Assembly (NCBI GenBank): GCA_002281555.1
Contig: NCGJ01000003.1
Location: forward strand, 1-64,000
Length of the DNA stretch: 64,000 nt
Direction of reading: 5' to 3'
From: Hydrogenophilales bacterium 28-61-23
GTDB taxonomy: Bacteria; Pseudomonadota; Gammaproteobacteria; Burkholderiales; Thiobacillaceae
The notes beneath the pieces are model-generated. The model saw only the letters and a program-made list of their open reading frames with translations, was not told the origin of the DNA and searched no databases. Below are positions 40,119 to 50,227 of the stretch, piece after piece (within the stretch, counting starts at the first letter, position 1; each line of letters begins with the position of its first letter). Made by a program: the position numbers and the translations under genes.

Positions 40119-40397
40119 TTACGCGGCAGCCGTAGTGTCCGCAACAGGCACCACGCTGACGGTACGGCGCTGGAGCCGACCTTTGACCGCAAACTGCACC
40201 ACACCATCCTTCAGCGCGAACAGGGTGTAGTCCTTGCCGACACCAACGTTGGGACCGGGGTGGAACTGGGTGCCACGCTGGCGCACCAGGATGTTGCCGG
40301 CGGGAACGAACTCGCCGCCGTAACGCTTGACGCCCAGGCGCTTTGATTCTGAGTCGCGGCCGTTGCGTGAACTACCGCCTGCTTTCTTGTGTGCCAT
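40119..40397 (-). CDS. rpmA: 50S ribosomal protein L27
   Basis: The 92-aa protein begins [20 protein letters not shown] and continues [20 protein letters not shown], the L27 signature near the peptidyl transferase centre. No N-terminal extension of the kind cleaved in Firmicutes is present. It is 15 bases downstream of rplU, the standard pair. Confidence 0.98.
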   Translation of the reverse strand: MAHKKAGGSSRNGRDSESKRLGVKRYGGEFVPAGNILVRQRGTQFHPGPNVGVGKDYTLFALKDGVVQFAVKGRLQRRTVSVVPVADTTAAA

Positions 40398-40412
40398 GTT
40401 TATCTGCCCCTA

Positions 40413-40727
40413 TCAAGCAACGGAAATGCCGTCGATGCGGATTTCCGTGTAGTTCTGACGATGACCTTGGGTTTTGCGGTAGTGCTTACGGCGACGCATC
40501 TTGAAGATCATCACTTTCTCGCCACGACCATGCGACAGCACGGTGCAACGCACCGAAGCGCCAGCAAGCATCGGCGCGCCGACCTTGATGTCTGCGCCGT
40601 CCGCCACCATGAGCACATCCTTGATTTCCACCTCGCCGCCAACTTCCACGGGAAGGGTCTCAACTTTCAATTTGCCGCCTGCGGCAACTTTGTACTGCTT
40701 GCCACCGGTCTTGATCACCGCGTACAT
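40413..40727 (-). CDS. rplU: 50S ribosomal protein L21
   Basis: The 104-aa protein begins [20 protein letters not shown] and has the L21 signature [20 protein letters not shown] at its C-terminal half. It binds 23S rRNA. Start at 40727; the upstream in-frame extension to 40859 has no similarity. It is divergent from the ECF sigma operon, with 139 bases between starts. Confidence 0.98.
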   Translation of the reverse strand: MYAVIKTGGKQYKVAAGGKLKVETLPVEVGGEVEIKDVLMVADGADIKVGAPMLAGASVRCTVLSHGRGEKVMIFKMRRRKHYRKTQGHRQNYTEIRIDGISVA

Positions 40728-40866
40728 GCCTGTCTCCAAAACTGGGTCGAACCGGAAAACGCAGCACTCTATCGGAATCTTCTTCTGATTGCAAATCAAT
40801 GGTGTCTCCACTCGCATGCGCCGAAGAAGAAGGTATATTGGCGCGGCTTTTACTTCCACTTTTCAT

Positions 40867-41430
40867 GTGGCTTCTTCTCAAGAGATAGATGAGTTCCTCG
40901 CGGGCGTCGAACGACGTGCTTTCAAGCAGGCCCTGTTCGCCATGCAAGACCACCATTCGGCGCTGGATGTCGTTCAGAACGCCATGTTGAAACTGGTCGA
41001 GCACTACCGCGACAAGCCAGCGGAAGAACTGCCGTTGCTGTTTCAGCGCATCCTGCGAAATACGATCCACGATCACTTTCGGCGCGGCAAAGTGCGCGAT
41101 TTCTGGGTTCGCCTGGTTTCGCCGCTACGCGACAAAGACAATGAAAACGGCGAAACACTGGAGTCGATCGCCGCCGCATCGGAATCGACGCATCAGCCCA
41201 GCCCGGAAAAAGAAGCTTCGTCCAATCAACAGCTTGCCGCAATTGAACTAGCGCTTTCAGAATTGCCGCTGCGTCAACGCGAGGCCTTCCTGTTACGTTA
41301 TTGGGAGGAGCTCGATGTGGCCGAAACCGCCATAGTCATGGGCTGCAGTGAGGGCAGTGTAAAAACCCACTGCTTTCGCGCCAACAACGCACTTGCGGCA
41401 AAACTGAGGAAAAAGGGTATTTCGCTGTGA
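40867..41430 (+). CDS. ECF-type RNA polymerase sigma factor
   Basis: The 187-aa protein has sigma region 2 (ERRAFKQALFAMQDHHSALD, then VVQNAMLKLVEHY and FQRILRNTIHDHFRR). Region 4 follows (LPLRQREAFLLRYWEELDVA, then ETAIVMGCSEGSVKTHCFRA with the helix-turn-helix). The start is uncertain: the GTG at 40867 gives the usual family N-terminus (VASSQEIDEFLAGVE), while an upstream ATG at 40816 is also in frame. It overlaps by 4 bases a DUF3619 gene that is the usual partner of this sigma type and is thought to be its anti-sigma or membrane partner. Confidence 0.9.
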   Translation: MASSQEIDEFLAGVERRAFKQALFAMQDHHSALDVVQNAMLKLVEHYRDKPAEELPLLFQRILRNTIHDHFRRGKVRDFWVRLVSPLRDKDNENGETLESIAAASESTHQPSPEKEASSNQQLAAIELALSELPLRQREAFLLRYWEELDVAETAIVMGCSEGSVKTHCFRANNALAAKLRKKGISL

Positions 41431-41762
41431 CACCCGATGATGATTTCGCACACCGTCTGACTAGCGCCCTTGACCAGGGGCTAAGGGAAATTGACGCACC
41501 GACCGGCCATCGCCTTGCCTCGATGCGGAGCCAAGCCATTAGCGGAGATCGTGCAACACTCGGCGGCATTGGCATCTTGGCGTGGGTGCATCGACACATA
41601 CGACTTGCCTCGTTTGCCACACTGGCGATACTTTTGGCAAGCTGGTGGTTCGTGCAAACCGCGCCTCGCCCCTATTCGGTGGAAACAGACATTCTTTTAT
41701 TGACTGGCGATCTCCCGCCCCAAGCATACGCGGACAAAACTTTCTCGCAATGGCTCAACTAA
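41427..41762 (+). CDS. DUF3619 membrane protein (likely sigma-factor partner)
   Basis: The 111-aa protein has a soluble N-terminus (DDDFAHRLTSALDQGLREID), then one membrane helix at about 57-76 (IRLASFATLAILLASWWFV), then a short outer tail. The DUF3619 family is found next to ECF sigma genes in betaproteobacteria, and an anti-sigma-like role is inferred from that. The ATG overlaps the sigma stop (GTGACA...), giving translational coupling. Confidence 0.85.
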   Translation: MTPDDDFAHRLTSALDQGLREIDAPTGHRLASMRSQAISGDRATLGGIGILAWVHRHIRLASFATLAILLASWWFVQTAPRPYSVETDILLLTGDLPPQAYADKTFSQWLN

Positions 41763-42151
41763 CGCGCAACTTCCTTATATGCCTGTTTTCGTTTGTTTTT
41801 TCGGCATTGGCATTGGCTGAAAATGCGCCATTGTGGGCTGAACTCAGCATTCCAGAACGCACCGCGCTAACGCCCATCGCCTATGACTGGGATCATTTAC
41901 CCGCGCAGCAAAGGCACAAACTGCTCAAGGTCGCCAAGGAATTCGCCAAGCTGACGCCGACCCAGCAGCAGATTTTCTATTCCCGGTTACAACCCTGGAC
42001 GCGCATGAGCCAGGGCCAACGCGATGCGGCGCGAAACAACTTCAAGAAACTCCAGGAACTGCCCAGACCCGAGCAAGCGCAGATCAAACAACTCTGGTTG
42101 CAGACTGTCGGCCCGGAATCCGCGCCAACTGACAAAACGCCTGGCCAATAG
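41750..42151 (+). CDS. DUF3106 secreted protein
   Basis: The 133-aa protein starts with a signal peptide (MAQLTRNFLICLFSFVFSAL, ending near ALAENAP). A DUF3106 domain follows: WAELSIPERTALTPIAYDWDH, RHKLLKVAKEFAKLTPTQQQ, and QGQRDAARNNFKKLQELP. The role is unknown; it probably acts in the periplasm. It overlaps the DUF3619 gene by 13 bases, in the common sigma-DUF3619-DUF3106-RDD order. Confidence 0.87.
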   Translation: MAQLTRNFLICLFSFVFSALALAENAPLWAELSIPERTALTPIAYDWDHLPAQQRHKLLKVAKEFAKLTPTQQQIFYSRLQPWTRMSQGQRDAARNNFKKLQELPRPEQAQIKQLWLQTVGPESAPTDKTPGQ

Positions 42152-42157
42152 CGCCCC

Positions 42158-42559
42158 ATGAGCACGCCCTCCCTGCGTCGGCGCCTGGCCTGCAACCTTT
42201 ACGAAAGCATGCTGTTGATTGCCGTCCTGTTTGTCGCGACATTCCCGCTGGTTGGTGTGGTTCAACGGATGTCGCCGGAATTCGGCACCAACCTGCTGCG
42301 TGTTTATCTGGTTATGGTCAGCGGCATCTATTTCACCCTGTTCTGGCGCAAGGGCCAGACGTTGGCCATGAAAACCTGGCGCATACGTCTGTTGGCCGAG
42401 AATGGGCAACGGCCAAGTACTTTTCAGGTTTGGCTGCGATTTTTTCTGGCCTGCCTGAACCTGGCCTTGCTAGGAACAGGCTGGTGGGCCGCCTTGATAC
42501 GCAAGGACAAACAGTTTCTGCAAGACCATTTCTCCGGGACACGGCTGGATCGGCTGTAA
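42158..42559 (+). CDS. RDD-family membrane protein
   Basis: The 133-aa protein has an RDD-type membrane fold: RRLACNLYESMLLIAVLFVA, a second helix (NLLRVYLVMVSGIYFTLFW), the conserved KGQTLAMKTWRIRLL, and a final helix pair ending in DHFSGTRLDRL. RDD proteins are small inner-membrane proteins, some implicated in ion exchange; the function here is unknown. Last gene of the sigma-factor operon, 6 bases after the DUF3106 gene. Confidence 0.87.
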   Translation: MSTPSLRRRLACNLYESMLLIAVLFVATFPLVGVVQRMSPEFGTNLLRVYLVMVSGIYFTLFWRKGQTLAMKTWRIRLLAENGQRPSTFQVWLRFFLACLNLALLGTGWWAALIRKDKQFLQDHFSGTRLDRL

Positions 42560-42568
42560 GCGCGGAAG

Positions 42569-43639
42569 TCAGCGACGCTCCACCCACCACAAGGCCGCCA
42601 TTGCCGCGCAGCCAAACACAAGCACGGGCATGAACGCGGGTATGGGGGCCGACCAGTTTTGCAAAAATGCCACCTGGCCGGCGAGCCGGCTGCTCAGATG
42701 AAACACCAGCCCAAGCACGATTCCCGCCAATAGCCGCCCGCCTGTGCCGCCGTGGCGCGGCGGATTGAAAGCAAAAACCAGCGCCAGTATCAACATCACC
42801 GGCGCCGCCATCGGATAGGCCAACTTGCTCCAAAGGGCGATGCGGTAACGTTTCGAATCCTGCAGGTTTTCGTCCAGATGCTGGATGTAGGCATAAAGCG
42901 CGGTTATTGCCATTCGCTCGGGTTTGATCATCAGCACGGCCAACAGATCCGGGGTTACTGCGGAAGTCCAAGACTGGTCAGGCTGTTGCCGGGTACGCGT
43001 ACCGCCTCCGGAGATCGATGTCTGCGTCACTTGGCGCAATGTCCACTGGCCGTCATGCCAACTGGCGGATTCCGCCCGGCGCATCAGCTTGAGATTGAAC
43101 CCGGCGTCGAATTCGTATTGACGGACATCGACCAGTTTTGCATCCGGGTGCAATTCACGAATATTGATGAAAGTCCGGCCGTCCTTCGCCCACAACCCGG
43201 TCGGAAATTCCTGCGCGACGATCCCGCTGGTTGAACGCACTTTCAATTGCTGTGCGGCCCGCTCGGCATAGGGCGTGACATATTCGCTGAACAGCAAAGC
43301 GACAGCGCCGATCAGCAAGCCCAATATCAGCATCCAGGACGCCAGGCGAGGCGTCGACAAACCCGCCGTGCGCATTACGCTGAATTCGGAAGCCAGAGAC
43401 AACCTGTTCCAGGCGAGCAGGCCGCCGATCAGCACCGCCAGCGGCATGAGTTCGGTCAAGCGTCCGGGCACATTCATCGCCACGAACAGGGTGGCGACCC
43501 ATGGCGTATAGGTGGCGCTATGCGCATCCGCCAATTCCGAAATGAATTCGAAGAAGGTGAACAGCGCGGTCAAGGCGAACAAAGCCATCGACGAAGCCGT
43601 CAACACCTCGCGCGCGACATAACGGAACAGGATGTTCAT
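42569..43639 (-). CDS. lptG: LPS export ABC transporter permease LptG
   Basis: The 356-aa protein has six membrane helices split by a large periplasmic beta-jellyroll (about 95-260), the YjgP/YjgQ fold. LptG pairs with LptF and the LptB ATPase to pull lipopolysaccharide from the inner membrane towards LptC/A. Start at 43639 overlaps the lptF stop by 4 bases (ATGA); the longer in-frame start at 43669 is inside lptF. Confidence 0.95.
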   Translation of the reverse strand: MNILFRYVAREVLTASSMALFALTALFTFFEFISELADAHSATYTPWVATLFVAMNVPGRLTELMPLAVLIGGLLAWNRLSLASEFSVMRTAGLSTPRLASWMLILGLLIGAVALLFSEYVTPYAERAAQQLKVRSTSGIVAQEFPTGLWAKDGRTFINIRELHPDAKLVDVRQYEFDAGFNLKLMRRAESASWHDGQWTLRQVTQTSISGGGTRTRQQPDQSWTSAVTPDLLAVLMIKPERMAITALYAYIQHLDENLQDSKRYRIALWSKLAYPMAAPVMLILALVFAFNPPRHGGTGGRLLAGIVLGLVFHLSSRLAGQVAFLQNWSAPIPAFMPVLVFGCAAMAALWWVERR

Positions 43640-44706
43640 GCCGACCACGGCCCCCTGAATCTGCGCCAAAACATCGCGATCAGAATCGACAGCATGACGC
43701 CATGCACCAGCAACAGGCTTTCCACCGAGCCCAGCAAGGAACGCTCCACCCAGCCTTTTGAAATACCGACGAAGTTGTTGTAAGCCACAAAAATCAATAC
43801 CGCGAACACCACGTTAAGCGAGCGGCCCGCGCGCGGGTTGGTATAACTCAACGGCACCGCAAGCAAACAAAGCAAAAATGCGGAGATGGGATAACCCAGC
43901 CGCCAAACCCACTCGCCCATATTGGCCGGGCTGGGATTTCGTATCAAATCGGCGGCCTCCATGCTGCGGGAGGTCTCGCCACGTTCCACCAGCGCGGGCG
44001 CTGGGATGCGCACGGAATATCGCTTGAAACGCGCCATTTGATAATCCGCTTCGCCTGGAATGCCTTCGTAGCGCTTGCCGTCTTCCAACACGAGGAATAC
44101 CGCGCCATTGGTCATTTTTTTCACCAGCCCCTGGCTTGCGACAGTGACCCCCATGCGTCCGCGCTCAAACGACTGCACGAAAACATTCTCCACACGACTG
44201 CCGTTCTGGAAAACCTTCTCCACGAACACAACCCGCTTGCCTTGCCTATCCTCCGAAAAGACGCCCGGCGCCAATGCGCTGACCTGATTCTTGGTGGCCA
44301 ATACCTGCTCGAATTCGGTCTGTTTTCGCGCACCCCAAGCCAGACCCTCCAAACTGACGAATGCAATGATTGCGACAACGGGTAATATCAACATGACCAC
44401 CGGGCGCAGCCATCCGAATGGACCCACGCCGGCATTCATCCAGATCACGGCCTCGCTATCGCGCCACAAGCGGGACAGGCTCATAAAGACGCCGATGAAC
44501 AAACCCAATGACAGCAGCACGGGCAACGTCCGCAAGACGCCGAACCCCAGCATCGGCATGATCGCAGAGACATCGATATCGCCGACCACCGCCTTACTCA
44601 GGATGCGTACCAGAATGACCACGCTGAATATCGCGACTAGCGCGGCGAAGCCGAGCGCCGCGCCCGCGGCCATTTCCCGAGTCAATGCGCGTTCAAATCG
44701 ACGCAT
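43636..44706 (-). CDS. lptF: LPS export ABC transporter permease LptF
   Basis: The 356-aa YjgP/YjgQ-family permease begins MRRFERALTREMAAGAALGF. It has SLSRLWRDSEAVIWMNAGVG after the third helix, a periplasmic jellyroll (about 110-265), and three C-terminal helices with PLSYTNPRAGRSLNVVFAVL. Partner of LptG in the same operon. It is divergent from pepA, with 109 bases between starts, as in many proteobacteria. Confidence 0.95.
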   Translation of the reverse strand: MRRFERALTREMAAGAALGFAALVAIFSVVILVRILSKAVVGDIDVSAIMPMLGFGVLRTLPVLLSLGLFIGVFMSLSRLWRDSEAVIWMNAGVGPFGWLRPVVMLILPVVAIIAFVSLEGLAWGARKQTEFEQVLATKNQVSALAPGVFSEDRQGKRVVFVEKVFQNGSRVENVFVQSFERGRMGVTVASQGLVKKMTNGAVFLVLEDGKRYEGIPGEADYQMARFKRYSVRIPAPALVERGETSRSMEAADLIRNPSPANMGEWVWRLGYPISAFLLCLLAVPLSYTNPRAGRSLNVVFAVLIFVAYNNFVGISKGWVERSLLGSVESLLLVHGVMLSILIAMFWRRFRGPWSA

Positions 44707-44815
44707 GTTTTGACTGCGGGCGTGTTAATGAATAACTTCGTGAATAACTTCGATACATGTCTGCAATCACAGGCTTGCTTTGTTCAACCCCAAACATCGT
44801 CTTCAGGAGATTTGC

Positions 44816-46309
44816 ATGGAAATAAGCATTAAAAGTGGCAGCCCGGAAAAACAACGTGGCGCCTGCGTGGTGGTCGGCATATTCGATCATCGCAAACCCA
44901 GCCCGGCGGCCGAGCTGATCGACAAAGCCGCCAATGGCTATCTGGCCGACATTCTCCGGCGCGGCGACATGGACGGCAAGCAAGGATCCAGCCTGCTGCT
45001 GCACAACGTCCCCGGCGTCTCAGCCGAGCGCGTTCTGCTTATCGGCCTGGGCAAGGAACGTGAATTCCGCGACAAAGCATATAAAGAAGCCATACGCACC
45101 GCGATCCGGGTTCTTGGCGACCTCGGCGTCGGCGAGGCCGGCCTCTATCTGACCGAAATCCCGGTCAAGAAACGCGATCTGGGCTGGAACGTCGAACAAG
45201 CTGTGCTACAGGCGAACGACATGCTCTACCGTTTCGACCAGATGAAGAGCAAGCCCGATGAGCACAAGAAGCCGTTGCGCAAGCTGATTCTTGGCGTGCA
45301 GCGTCGCGGCGAGATGGCCCAGGGCGAAGCCGCCGCCGCGCGCGGCCAGGCCATCGCCGCCGGCGTCAAACTGGCTAAAGACCTGGGCAACCTGCCGGGC
45401 AACATCTGCACCCCGACTTACTTGGCCGATCAGGCCAAAGCGCTGGCCAAGGAATTCGGCCTCGGCATCGAGGTCATGGAGCGCGCCGAAATCGAAAAAC
45501 TCGGCATGGGCTCGTTCCTCTCCGTCGCCAAGGGCAGCGACGAACCGCCGCGTTTCATCGTGCTGAATCACAAGGGCGGCGATAAGAAACAAAAACCCGT
45601 CGTGCTGGTCGGCAAAGGCATCACCTTCGATTCCGGCGGCATTTCGCTGAAACCGGCGGCGGAAATGGACGAGATGAAGTACGACATGTGCGGCGCGGCT
45701 TCCGTCCTCGGCGCACTGCGCGCGGCGGCCGAACTGAAGCTCCCGCTGAACATCACCGGCCTGATCGCGACTTGCGAAAACATGCCGAACGGCCGCGCCA
45801 ACAAACCGGGCGACGTGGTCACCTCGATGTCCGGCCAGACCATCGAGATCCTCAACACCGACGCCGAAGGCCGCCTGATTTTGTGCGACGCGCTGACCTA
45901 TGCGGAAAAACTCGACCCGGCCTGCGTGGTCGACATCGCCACGCTGACCGGCGCTTGCGTCATCGCGCTCGGACATGTCGCCAGCGGCCTGCTCGCCAAC
46001 GACGACGGCCTGGCGCGCGAACTGCTGCAGGCCGGAGAAACCGCCGCCGACCGCTGCTGGCAACTGCCGCTATGGGACGAATACCAGGAACAACTGAAGA
46101 GCAATTTTGCCGACATGGCGAATATTGGCGGCCGCCCGGGCGGCACCATCACCGCCGCATGTTTCCTATCGAAATTCGCCGAAAAATACGATTGGGCGCA
46201 CCTGGATATCGCCGGCACGGCCTGGAAGTCCGGCAAGGAAAAAGGCGGCACCGGCCGGCCGGTAGCGCTTTTGGTTCACTTCCTGATGAAACGGGCGGAT
46301 GCCAGTTAA
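44816..46309 (+). CDS. pepA: Leucyl aminopeptidase (cytosol aminopeptidase, M17)
   Basis: The 497-aa enzyme releases N-terminal residues, notably Leu, with two metal ions. The metal-binding core is intact: [33 protein letters not shown], and [14 protein letters not shown]; the catalytic lysine and arginine lie in these blocks. In E. coli PepA also binds DNA. CAGGAGA lies just before the ATG at 44816. The stop overlaps that of the convergent nadB. Confidence 0.96.
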   Translation: MEISIKSGSPEKQRGACVVVGIFDHRKPSPAAELIDKAANGYLADILRRGDMDGKQGSSLLLHNVPGVSAERVLLIGLGKEREFRDKAYKEAIRTAIRVLGDLGVGEAGLYLTEIPVKKRDLGWNVEQAVLQANDMLYRFDQMKSKPDEHKKPLRKLILGVQRRGEMAQGEAAAARGQAIAAGVKLAKDLGNLPGNICTPTYLADQAKALAKEFGLGIEVMERAEIEKLGMGSFLSVAKGSDEPPRFIVLNHKGGDKKQKPVVLVGKGITFDSGGISLKPAAEMDEMKYDMCGAASVLGALRAAAELKLPLNITGLIATCENMPNGRANKPGDVVTSMSGQTIEILNTDAEGRLILCDALTYAEKLDPACVVDIATLTGACVIALGHVASGLLANDDGLARELLQAGETAADRCWQLPLWDEYQEQLKSNFADMANIGGRPGGTITAACFLSKFAEKYDWAHLDIAGTAWKSGKEKGGTGRPVALLVHFLMKRADAS

Positions 46310-47886
46310 ACGTTGGGATTGAGTATCGTGTCGCGCGCCTCGGGCAACAGCCCGGGGTAATCGCGCGATGCATGCAGACCTCGGCTTTCGTGGCGCGCGC
46401 GCGCCGAATTGACGATCAATTCGGACGTCAACACCAGATTGCGCAACTCGACCAGATCGTTGCCAACACGGAAATTGCGGTAGTACTCGTCAATTTCATC
46501 GTTCAACAGTTTGATGCGGTGGCTCGCCCGCTCCAGCCGTTTTGTCGTGCGCACAATGCCGACGTAATCCCACATGAAGCGGCGCAGTTCGTGCCAGTTG
46601 TGGGCGATGACGATTTCCTCATCGGCATCGGTCACCCGGCTCTCATCCCAGGATGGCAATTTCAGTTCACTCGATGGGCTGGCGGCCGCGATATCGGTTG
46701 CCGCCGCGCGGGCATAGACCAGACACTCGAGCAGCGAATTGCTGGCCAGCCGGTTGGCGCCATGCAATCCAGTGCAACTGGTTTCGCCTATGGCATAGAG
46801 ATGGCTCGCGTCGGCGCGTCCAGCCGCATCCACCAGCACGCCGCCGCAACTGTAGTGCGCCGCCGGGGCGACCGGAATCCACTCGCGCGTGATGTCGATG
46901 CCCAGTTCGCGGCAACGCGCGTGGATATTGGGAAAGTGGCTGACGATGAACTTCGCCGGCTTGTGGGTGATGTCCAGGTAAACGCAATCGAGGCCGCGCT
47001 TCTTCATTTCCAGGTCGATGGCGCGCGCCACCACATCGCGCGGCGCCAGTTCCGCGCGTTCGTCGTGTTCAGGCATGAAACGAGCGCCATCCGGCAAACG
47101 CAGCAGCGCCCCCTCGCCGCGCATCGCCTCGGTAATCAGGAAAGATTTGGCGTGCGGGTGATACAGGCAGGTGGGATGAAACTGTACGAACTCCAGATTG
47201 GCGACCCGGCAACCGGCCCGCCAGGCCATCGCGACGCCATCGCCGGTCGCCGTATCCGGATTGGTGGTGTAGAGAAACACCTTGCCGGAACCGCCCGTCG
47301 CCAGCGCGGTAAAGCCGGCGGAAAACGTTTCCACCTTGCCGCTGGCGGTATCCAGCACGTAAGCCCCATGCACGCTGTTGCCGCCGGCATCGACCTCGCG
47401 CCCAAGCTGGCGATCGGTAATCAGATCGATGGCGATGTGCTGGCTGAGCACGGTGACATTGGCGCGGGCCAGAACCTGAGCCAGCAGGATGTCCTGCACG
47501 GCGCGACCGGTCGCATCGGCCGCATGCAGCACGCGCCGACGCGAATGCCCGCCCTCGCGGGTGAGGTGATACTCGCCGCCTTCCAGATCGAACGGCGCGC
47601 CCTGATCGATCAGCCAGTGCAATGCGGCCGGCGCCGCTTCGACCACCCGGCGCACCACGGCTTCGTTGCAAAGGCCCGCGCCGGCGACCAGCGTGTCGCG
47701 GACGTGATCGTCGAAACTGTCATCGCTGCCCATCACCGCGGCGATGCCGCCTTGCGCCCAATAACTGGAACTGTCTTCCGGCGATTTTTTGGTCACGACC
47801 AGCACCTTCATGCTGGCGGGCAGAGTAAGCGCCAGCGTGGCGGCGGCGAGGCCGGAACCGATGATGAGAACGTCGTAGCGATGCAT
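46306..47886 (-). CDS. nadB: L-aspartate oxidase
   Basis: The 526-aa flavoenzyme oxidises aspartate to iminoaspartate, the first step of NAD synthesis. The FAD-binding N-terminus [50 protein letters not shown], and [20 protein letters not shown] are conserved for NadB and the succinate dehydrogenase/fumarate reductase flavoprotein group. The start ATG at 47886 gives the expected [10 protein letters not shown]; the longer start at 47919 adds unlike sequence. It converges on pepA with 4 shared bases at the stops. Confidence 0.95.
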   Translation of the reverse strand: MHRYDVLIIGSGLAAATLALTLPASMKVLVVTKKSPEDSSSYWAQGGIAAVMGSDDSFDDHVRDTLVAGAGLCNEAVVRRVVEAAPAALHWLIDQGAPFDLEGGEYHLTREGGHSRRRVLHAADATGRAVQDILLAQVLARANVTVLSQHIAIDLITDRQLGREVDAGGNSVHGAYVLDTASGKVETFSAGFTALATGGSGKVFLYTTNPDTATGDGVAMAWRAGCRVANLEFVQFHPTCLYHPHAKSFLITEAMRGEGALLRLPDGARFMPEHDERAELAPRDVVARAIDLEMKKRGLDCVYLDITHKPAKFIVSHFPNIHARCRELGIDITREWIPVAPAAHYSCGGVLVDAAGRADASHLYAIGETSCTGLHGANRLASNSLLECLVYARAAATDIAAASPSSELKLPSWDESRVTDADEEIVIAHNWHELRRFMWDYVGIVRTTKRLERASHRIKLLNDEIDEYYRNFRVGNDLVELRNLVLTSELIVNSARARHESRGLHASRDYPGLLPEARDTILNPNV

Positions 47887-48060
47887 GCGGATATGAATGT
47901 GTGGCGGAGTGTGAAACAAAGCCGGCGGCAGACCAGAGCGTGCGGCCTTTGCCCCGGAATCGGACGGTTATACTCGCCCGCTTAACGAATCATAGGGTAT
48001 CCGAGAGCGATTTATGCCAAGACAAACGAGCTCGCCACCGCATTCAGGTTGGGAGCATCC

Positions 48061-48660
48061 ATGAGCGACCGGGAAATCGATCTGCAACTGGTCGAGCGGG
48101 TACGGCAGGGCGACCAGCAGGCGTTCAGGATACTGGTGGAAAAATATCAACGTAAAATTTTGCGCCTGCTATCGCGCATGGTGCGCGACCAGACCGAAAT
48201 CGAAGATATCGCCCAGGAAGCCTTCATCAAGGCGTATCGGGCTCTGCCGCAGTTTCGCGGTGACGCCGCCTTTTACACCTGGCTTTATCGCATCGCCGTC
48301 AACACCGCCAAGAACTACTTGTCTTCGCGTGGCCGCGCGATGCAAACGGTCTCCGACCAGGCCATCAACGAAGATGACGAACCGGATGAACGGCTGGTCG
48401 CGCAAGAGATCGGCAATCCGGAAACGGAACTCTTATCGAAACAAGTAGCCATAGCCATCAACCAAGCGGTCGACGCGTTGCCGCAAGAACTTCGTGAAGC
48501 GATCACATTGCGAGAGATCGAAGGCATGAGTTACGAAGAAATTGCCGACACCATGACGTGCCCCATCGGCACCGTGCGTTCCCGAATATTTCGGGCGCGT
48601 GAAGCAATAGCCGCCAAGCTGCGGCCCATCCTGGGCACTCCGGAAGATAGAAGGTGGTAG
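48061..48660 (+). CDS. rpoE: RNA polymerase sigma factor RpoE (sigma-E/AlgU)
   Basis: The 199-aa ECF sigma factor begins MSDREIDLQLVERVRQGDQQ. Region 2 has DIAQEAFIKAYRALPQFRGD and FYTWLYRIAVNTAKNYL; region 4 has LPQELREAITLREIEGMSYE and PIGTVRSRIFRAREAI. It directs the envelope-stress response. The genes rseA, rseB, rseC and mucD follow in order, a complete and standard operon. Start chosen at 48061, giving the classic N-terminus. Confidence 0.97.
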   Translation: MSDREIDLQLVERVRQGDQQAFRILVEKYQRKILRLLSRMVRDQTEIEDIAQEAFIKAYRALPQFRGDAAFYTWLYRIAVNTAKNYLSSRGRAMQTVSDQAINEDDEPDERLVAQEIGNPETELLSKQVAIAINQAVDALPQELREAITLREIEGMSYEEIADTMTCPIGTVRSRIFRAREAIAAKLRPILGTPEDRRW

Positions 48661-48662
48661 TG

Positions 48663-49208
48663 ATGAAACATATTGAGACGACCAGACAGACGATGCCGAC
48701 AACACAAGCTCAGCCGGCGCATGAAGACATGCTGGCGCTGAATCTCTCCGCGTTGATCGATGGTGAACTGCCCGACAACCTGGCCAACCAGACGCTCAAG
48801 CGGATCGGCAATGACGCCGTCGCTCAAGCACACATCGCCGATTTCCTGACCATCGGAGACGCGATGCGCGGCTTGAGCACGCCGCCCGGCGACTTCACGG
48901 ATCGCGTCATGCTGGCCCTGAAGAACGAGCCGGTGATTCTTGCCCCGATGCACAAAGCCAGTAACCGCCGCCCCGTCCTCTGGCTTGCCGCCGCGGCCAT
49001 GACGGCGATCACCTGGGGTTTATGGCAGAGCAGTCCGAATCACGATGTCAACGTCCCACTTGCCGCCCTGAAACCGGCCGACACCCAGTCGGCTCAACGC
49101 AACACGGACTCTCTTCCTTACCTCGCGGCGCATCAGGACTTTACCCAAGCCGTGGTTTCAGCCCCGGAAATGCACTTCAGCAATGCCTCGTTGGAGATTC
49201 GCCAATGA
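48663..49208 (+). CDS. rseA: Anti-sigma-E factor RseA
   Basis: The 181-aa protein has an RseA-type cytoplasmic domain (LNLSALIDGELPDNLANQTL, then HIADFLTIGDAMRG). A membrane helix follows at about 103-120 (PVLWLAAAAMTAITWGLW), then a periplasmic tail. It should hold RpoE at the membrane until cleaved by DegS/RseP-type proteases. Start at 48663, 2 bases after the rpoE stop. The stop overlaps the rseB start. Confidence 0.92.
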   Translation: MKHIETTRQTMPTTQAQPAHEDMLALNLSALIDGELPDNLANQTLKRIGNDAVAQAHIADFLTIGDAMRGLSTPPGDFTDRVMLALKNEPVILAPMHKASNRRPVLWLAAAAMTAITWGLWQSSPNHDVNVPLAALKPADTQSAQRNTDSLPYLAAHQDFTQAVVSAPEMHFSNASLEIRQ

Positions 49209-50227
49209 TGCTTCGGCGCAAGTTTTTATCCATTGCCGGCGCGATTGCGGGCATCTTTCTGGCGCCACCTTTGACCGCCGCGGAACTTCTGTCTCCCGCC
49301 GATGCCGCGAACTGGCTGCAAAAGATCTCCGACGCTTCCAGGCGCATGGCCTACGAAGGCGTGTTTGTCGTGCAACATGGCTCGGCCATGCAAACGTTAT
49401 CGGTCACCAACCGCCCGACGGGATCAACCAAGGACAGTCACCTCTCGGCATTGGATGGCAATCAGCGCGAAATACGCTGCACGCAAAGCGGCTCCTTGCT
49501 CAGAGTGACCGAAGGCGGGCAGGTCAAAACGGAAAAGCGGCTGAACAACCGCCACTTCCCGGACTTGCTACCGCCCAATGCGGCGGCGCTGGCCAACTGG
49601 TATAGCGTCAAACTGGGCGAATGGGCGCGCATTGCCGGACTCGAATGCAGGCAGGTCGAAATCGTGCCCAAAGACGCCTACCGTTGGGGTTACGTTATTT
49701 GCGCCGACAAGGACAGCAGCTTGCCGCTCAAAGCGGTCATGATCAACGAAGCCGGAACCCCCTTGATGCAATACGCCTTTGCCGAAATCCGGATCGGCGG
49801 CAGCCCCAAGGCCGAGACTCAAACCAGCCTCGACACCTGGCGCATGCCAGCGCAGGCCGCTACCACCCGCCCGATCGGCACTGAAACGATTAGCGTCAGC
49901 CATCTGCCTCCCGGCTTCAGCCGGGTTGCCGCGGTCAGGCGGACCCTGCCGAATCCTTCGGGCGGTCTGCGAAAACCTGGCGAAGTCGAGCACTGGGTAT
50001 TCAGCGACGGCCTCACCTACATTTCCCTGTTTCTTGAACCCGCCACGCACCCGATTTCAAGCGTTCGCGGCCAGAGCAAGCAAGGCATGATCAACATGGT
50101 CACGCGCCAGGTCGGCCCGATGCAGGCGACCATACTGGGTGACGCACCCTGGGCGACCATTGAGGCAGTCGCAACAGGCCTGGAAACACGAAGCGACAGC
50201 CCTGATTTACGAGGCGCTGCCAAGTGA
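49205..50227 (+). CDS. rseB: Sigma-E regulator RseB/MucB
   Basis: The 340-aa periplasmic protein begins with a signal peptide (MMLRRKFLSIAGAIAGIFLA, ending near TAAELL). MucB/RseB domains follow: WLQKISDASRRMAYEGVFVV in the first, lipid-binding-like domain, and STP-type segments such as LPPGFSRVAAVRRTLP and VEHWVFSDGLTYISLFLEP in the second. It shields RseA and senses mislocalised lipoprotein or LPS. ATGA overlap with rseA. Confidence 0.94.
   Translation: MMLRRKFLSIAGAIAGIFLAPPLTAAELLSPADAANWLQKISDASRRMAYEGVFVVQHGSAMQTLSVTNRPTGSTKDSHLSALDGNQREIRCTQSGSLLRVTEGGQVKTEKRLNNRHFPDLLPPNAAALANWYSVKLGEWARIAGLECRQVEIVPKDAYRWGYVICADKDSSLPLKAVMINEAGTPLMQYAFAEIRIGGSPKAETQTSLDTWRMPAQAATTRPIGTETISVSHLPPGFSRVAAVRRTLPNPSGGLRKPGEVEHWVFSDGLTYISLFLEPATHPISSVRGQSKQGMINMVTRQVGPMQATILGDAPWATIEAVATGLETRSDSPDLRGAAK

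Noticed and set aside
45688-47985. 765-aa open frame on the plus strand
   Set aside because: It runs through pepA in another frame and then antisense to nadB; composition and lack of similarity mark it as a shadow.
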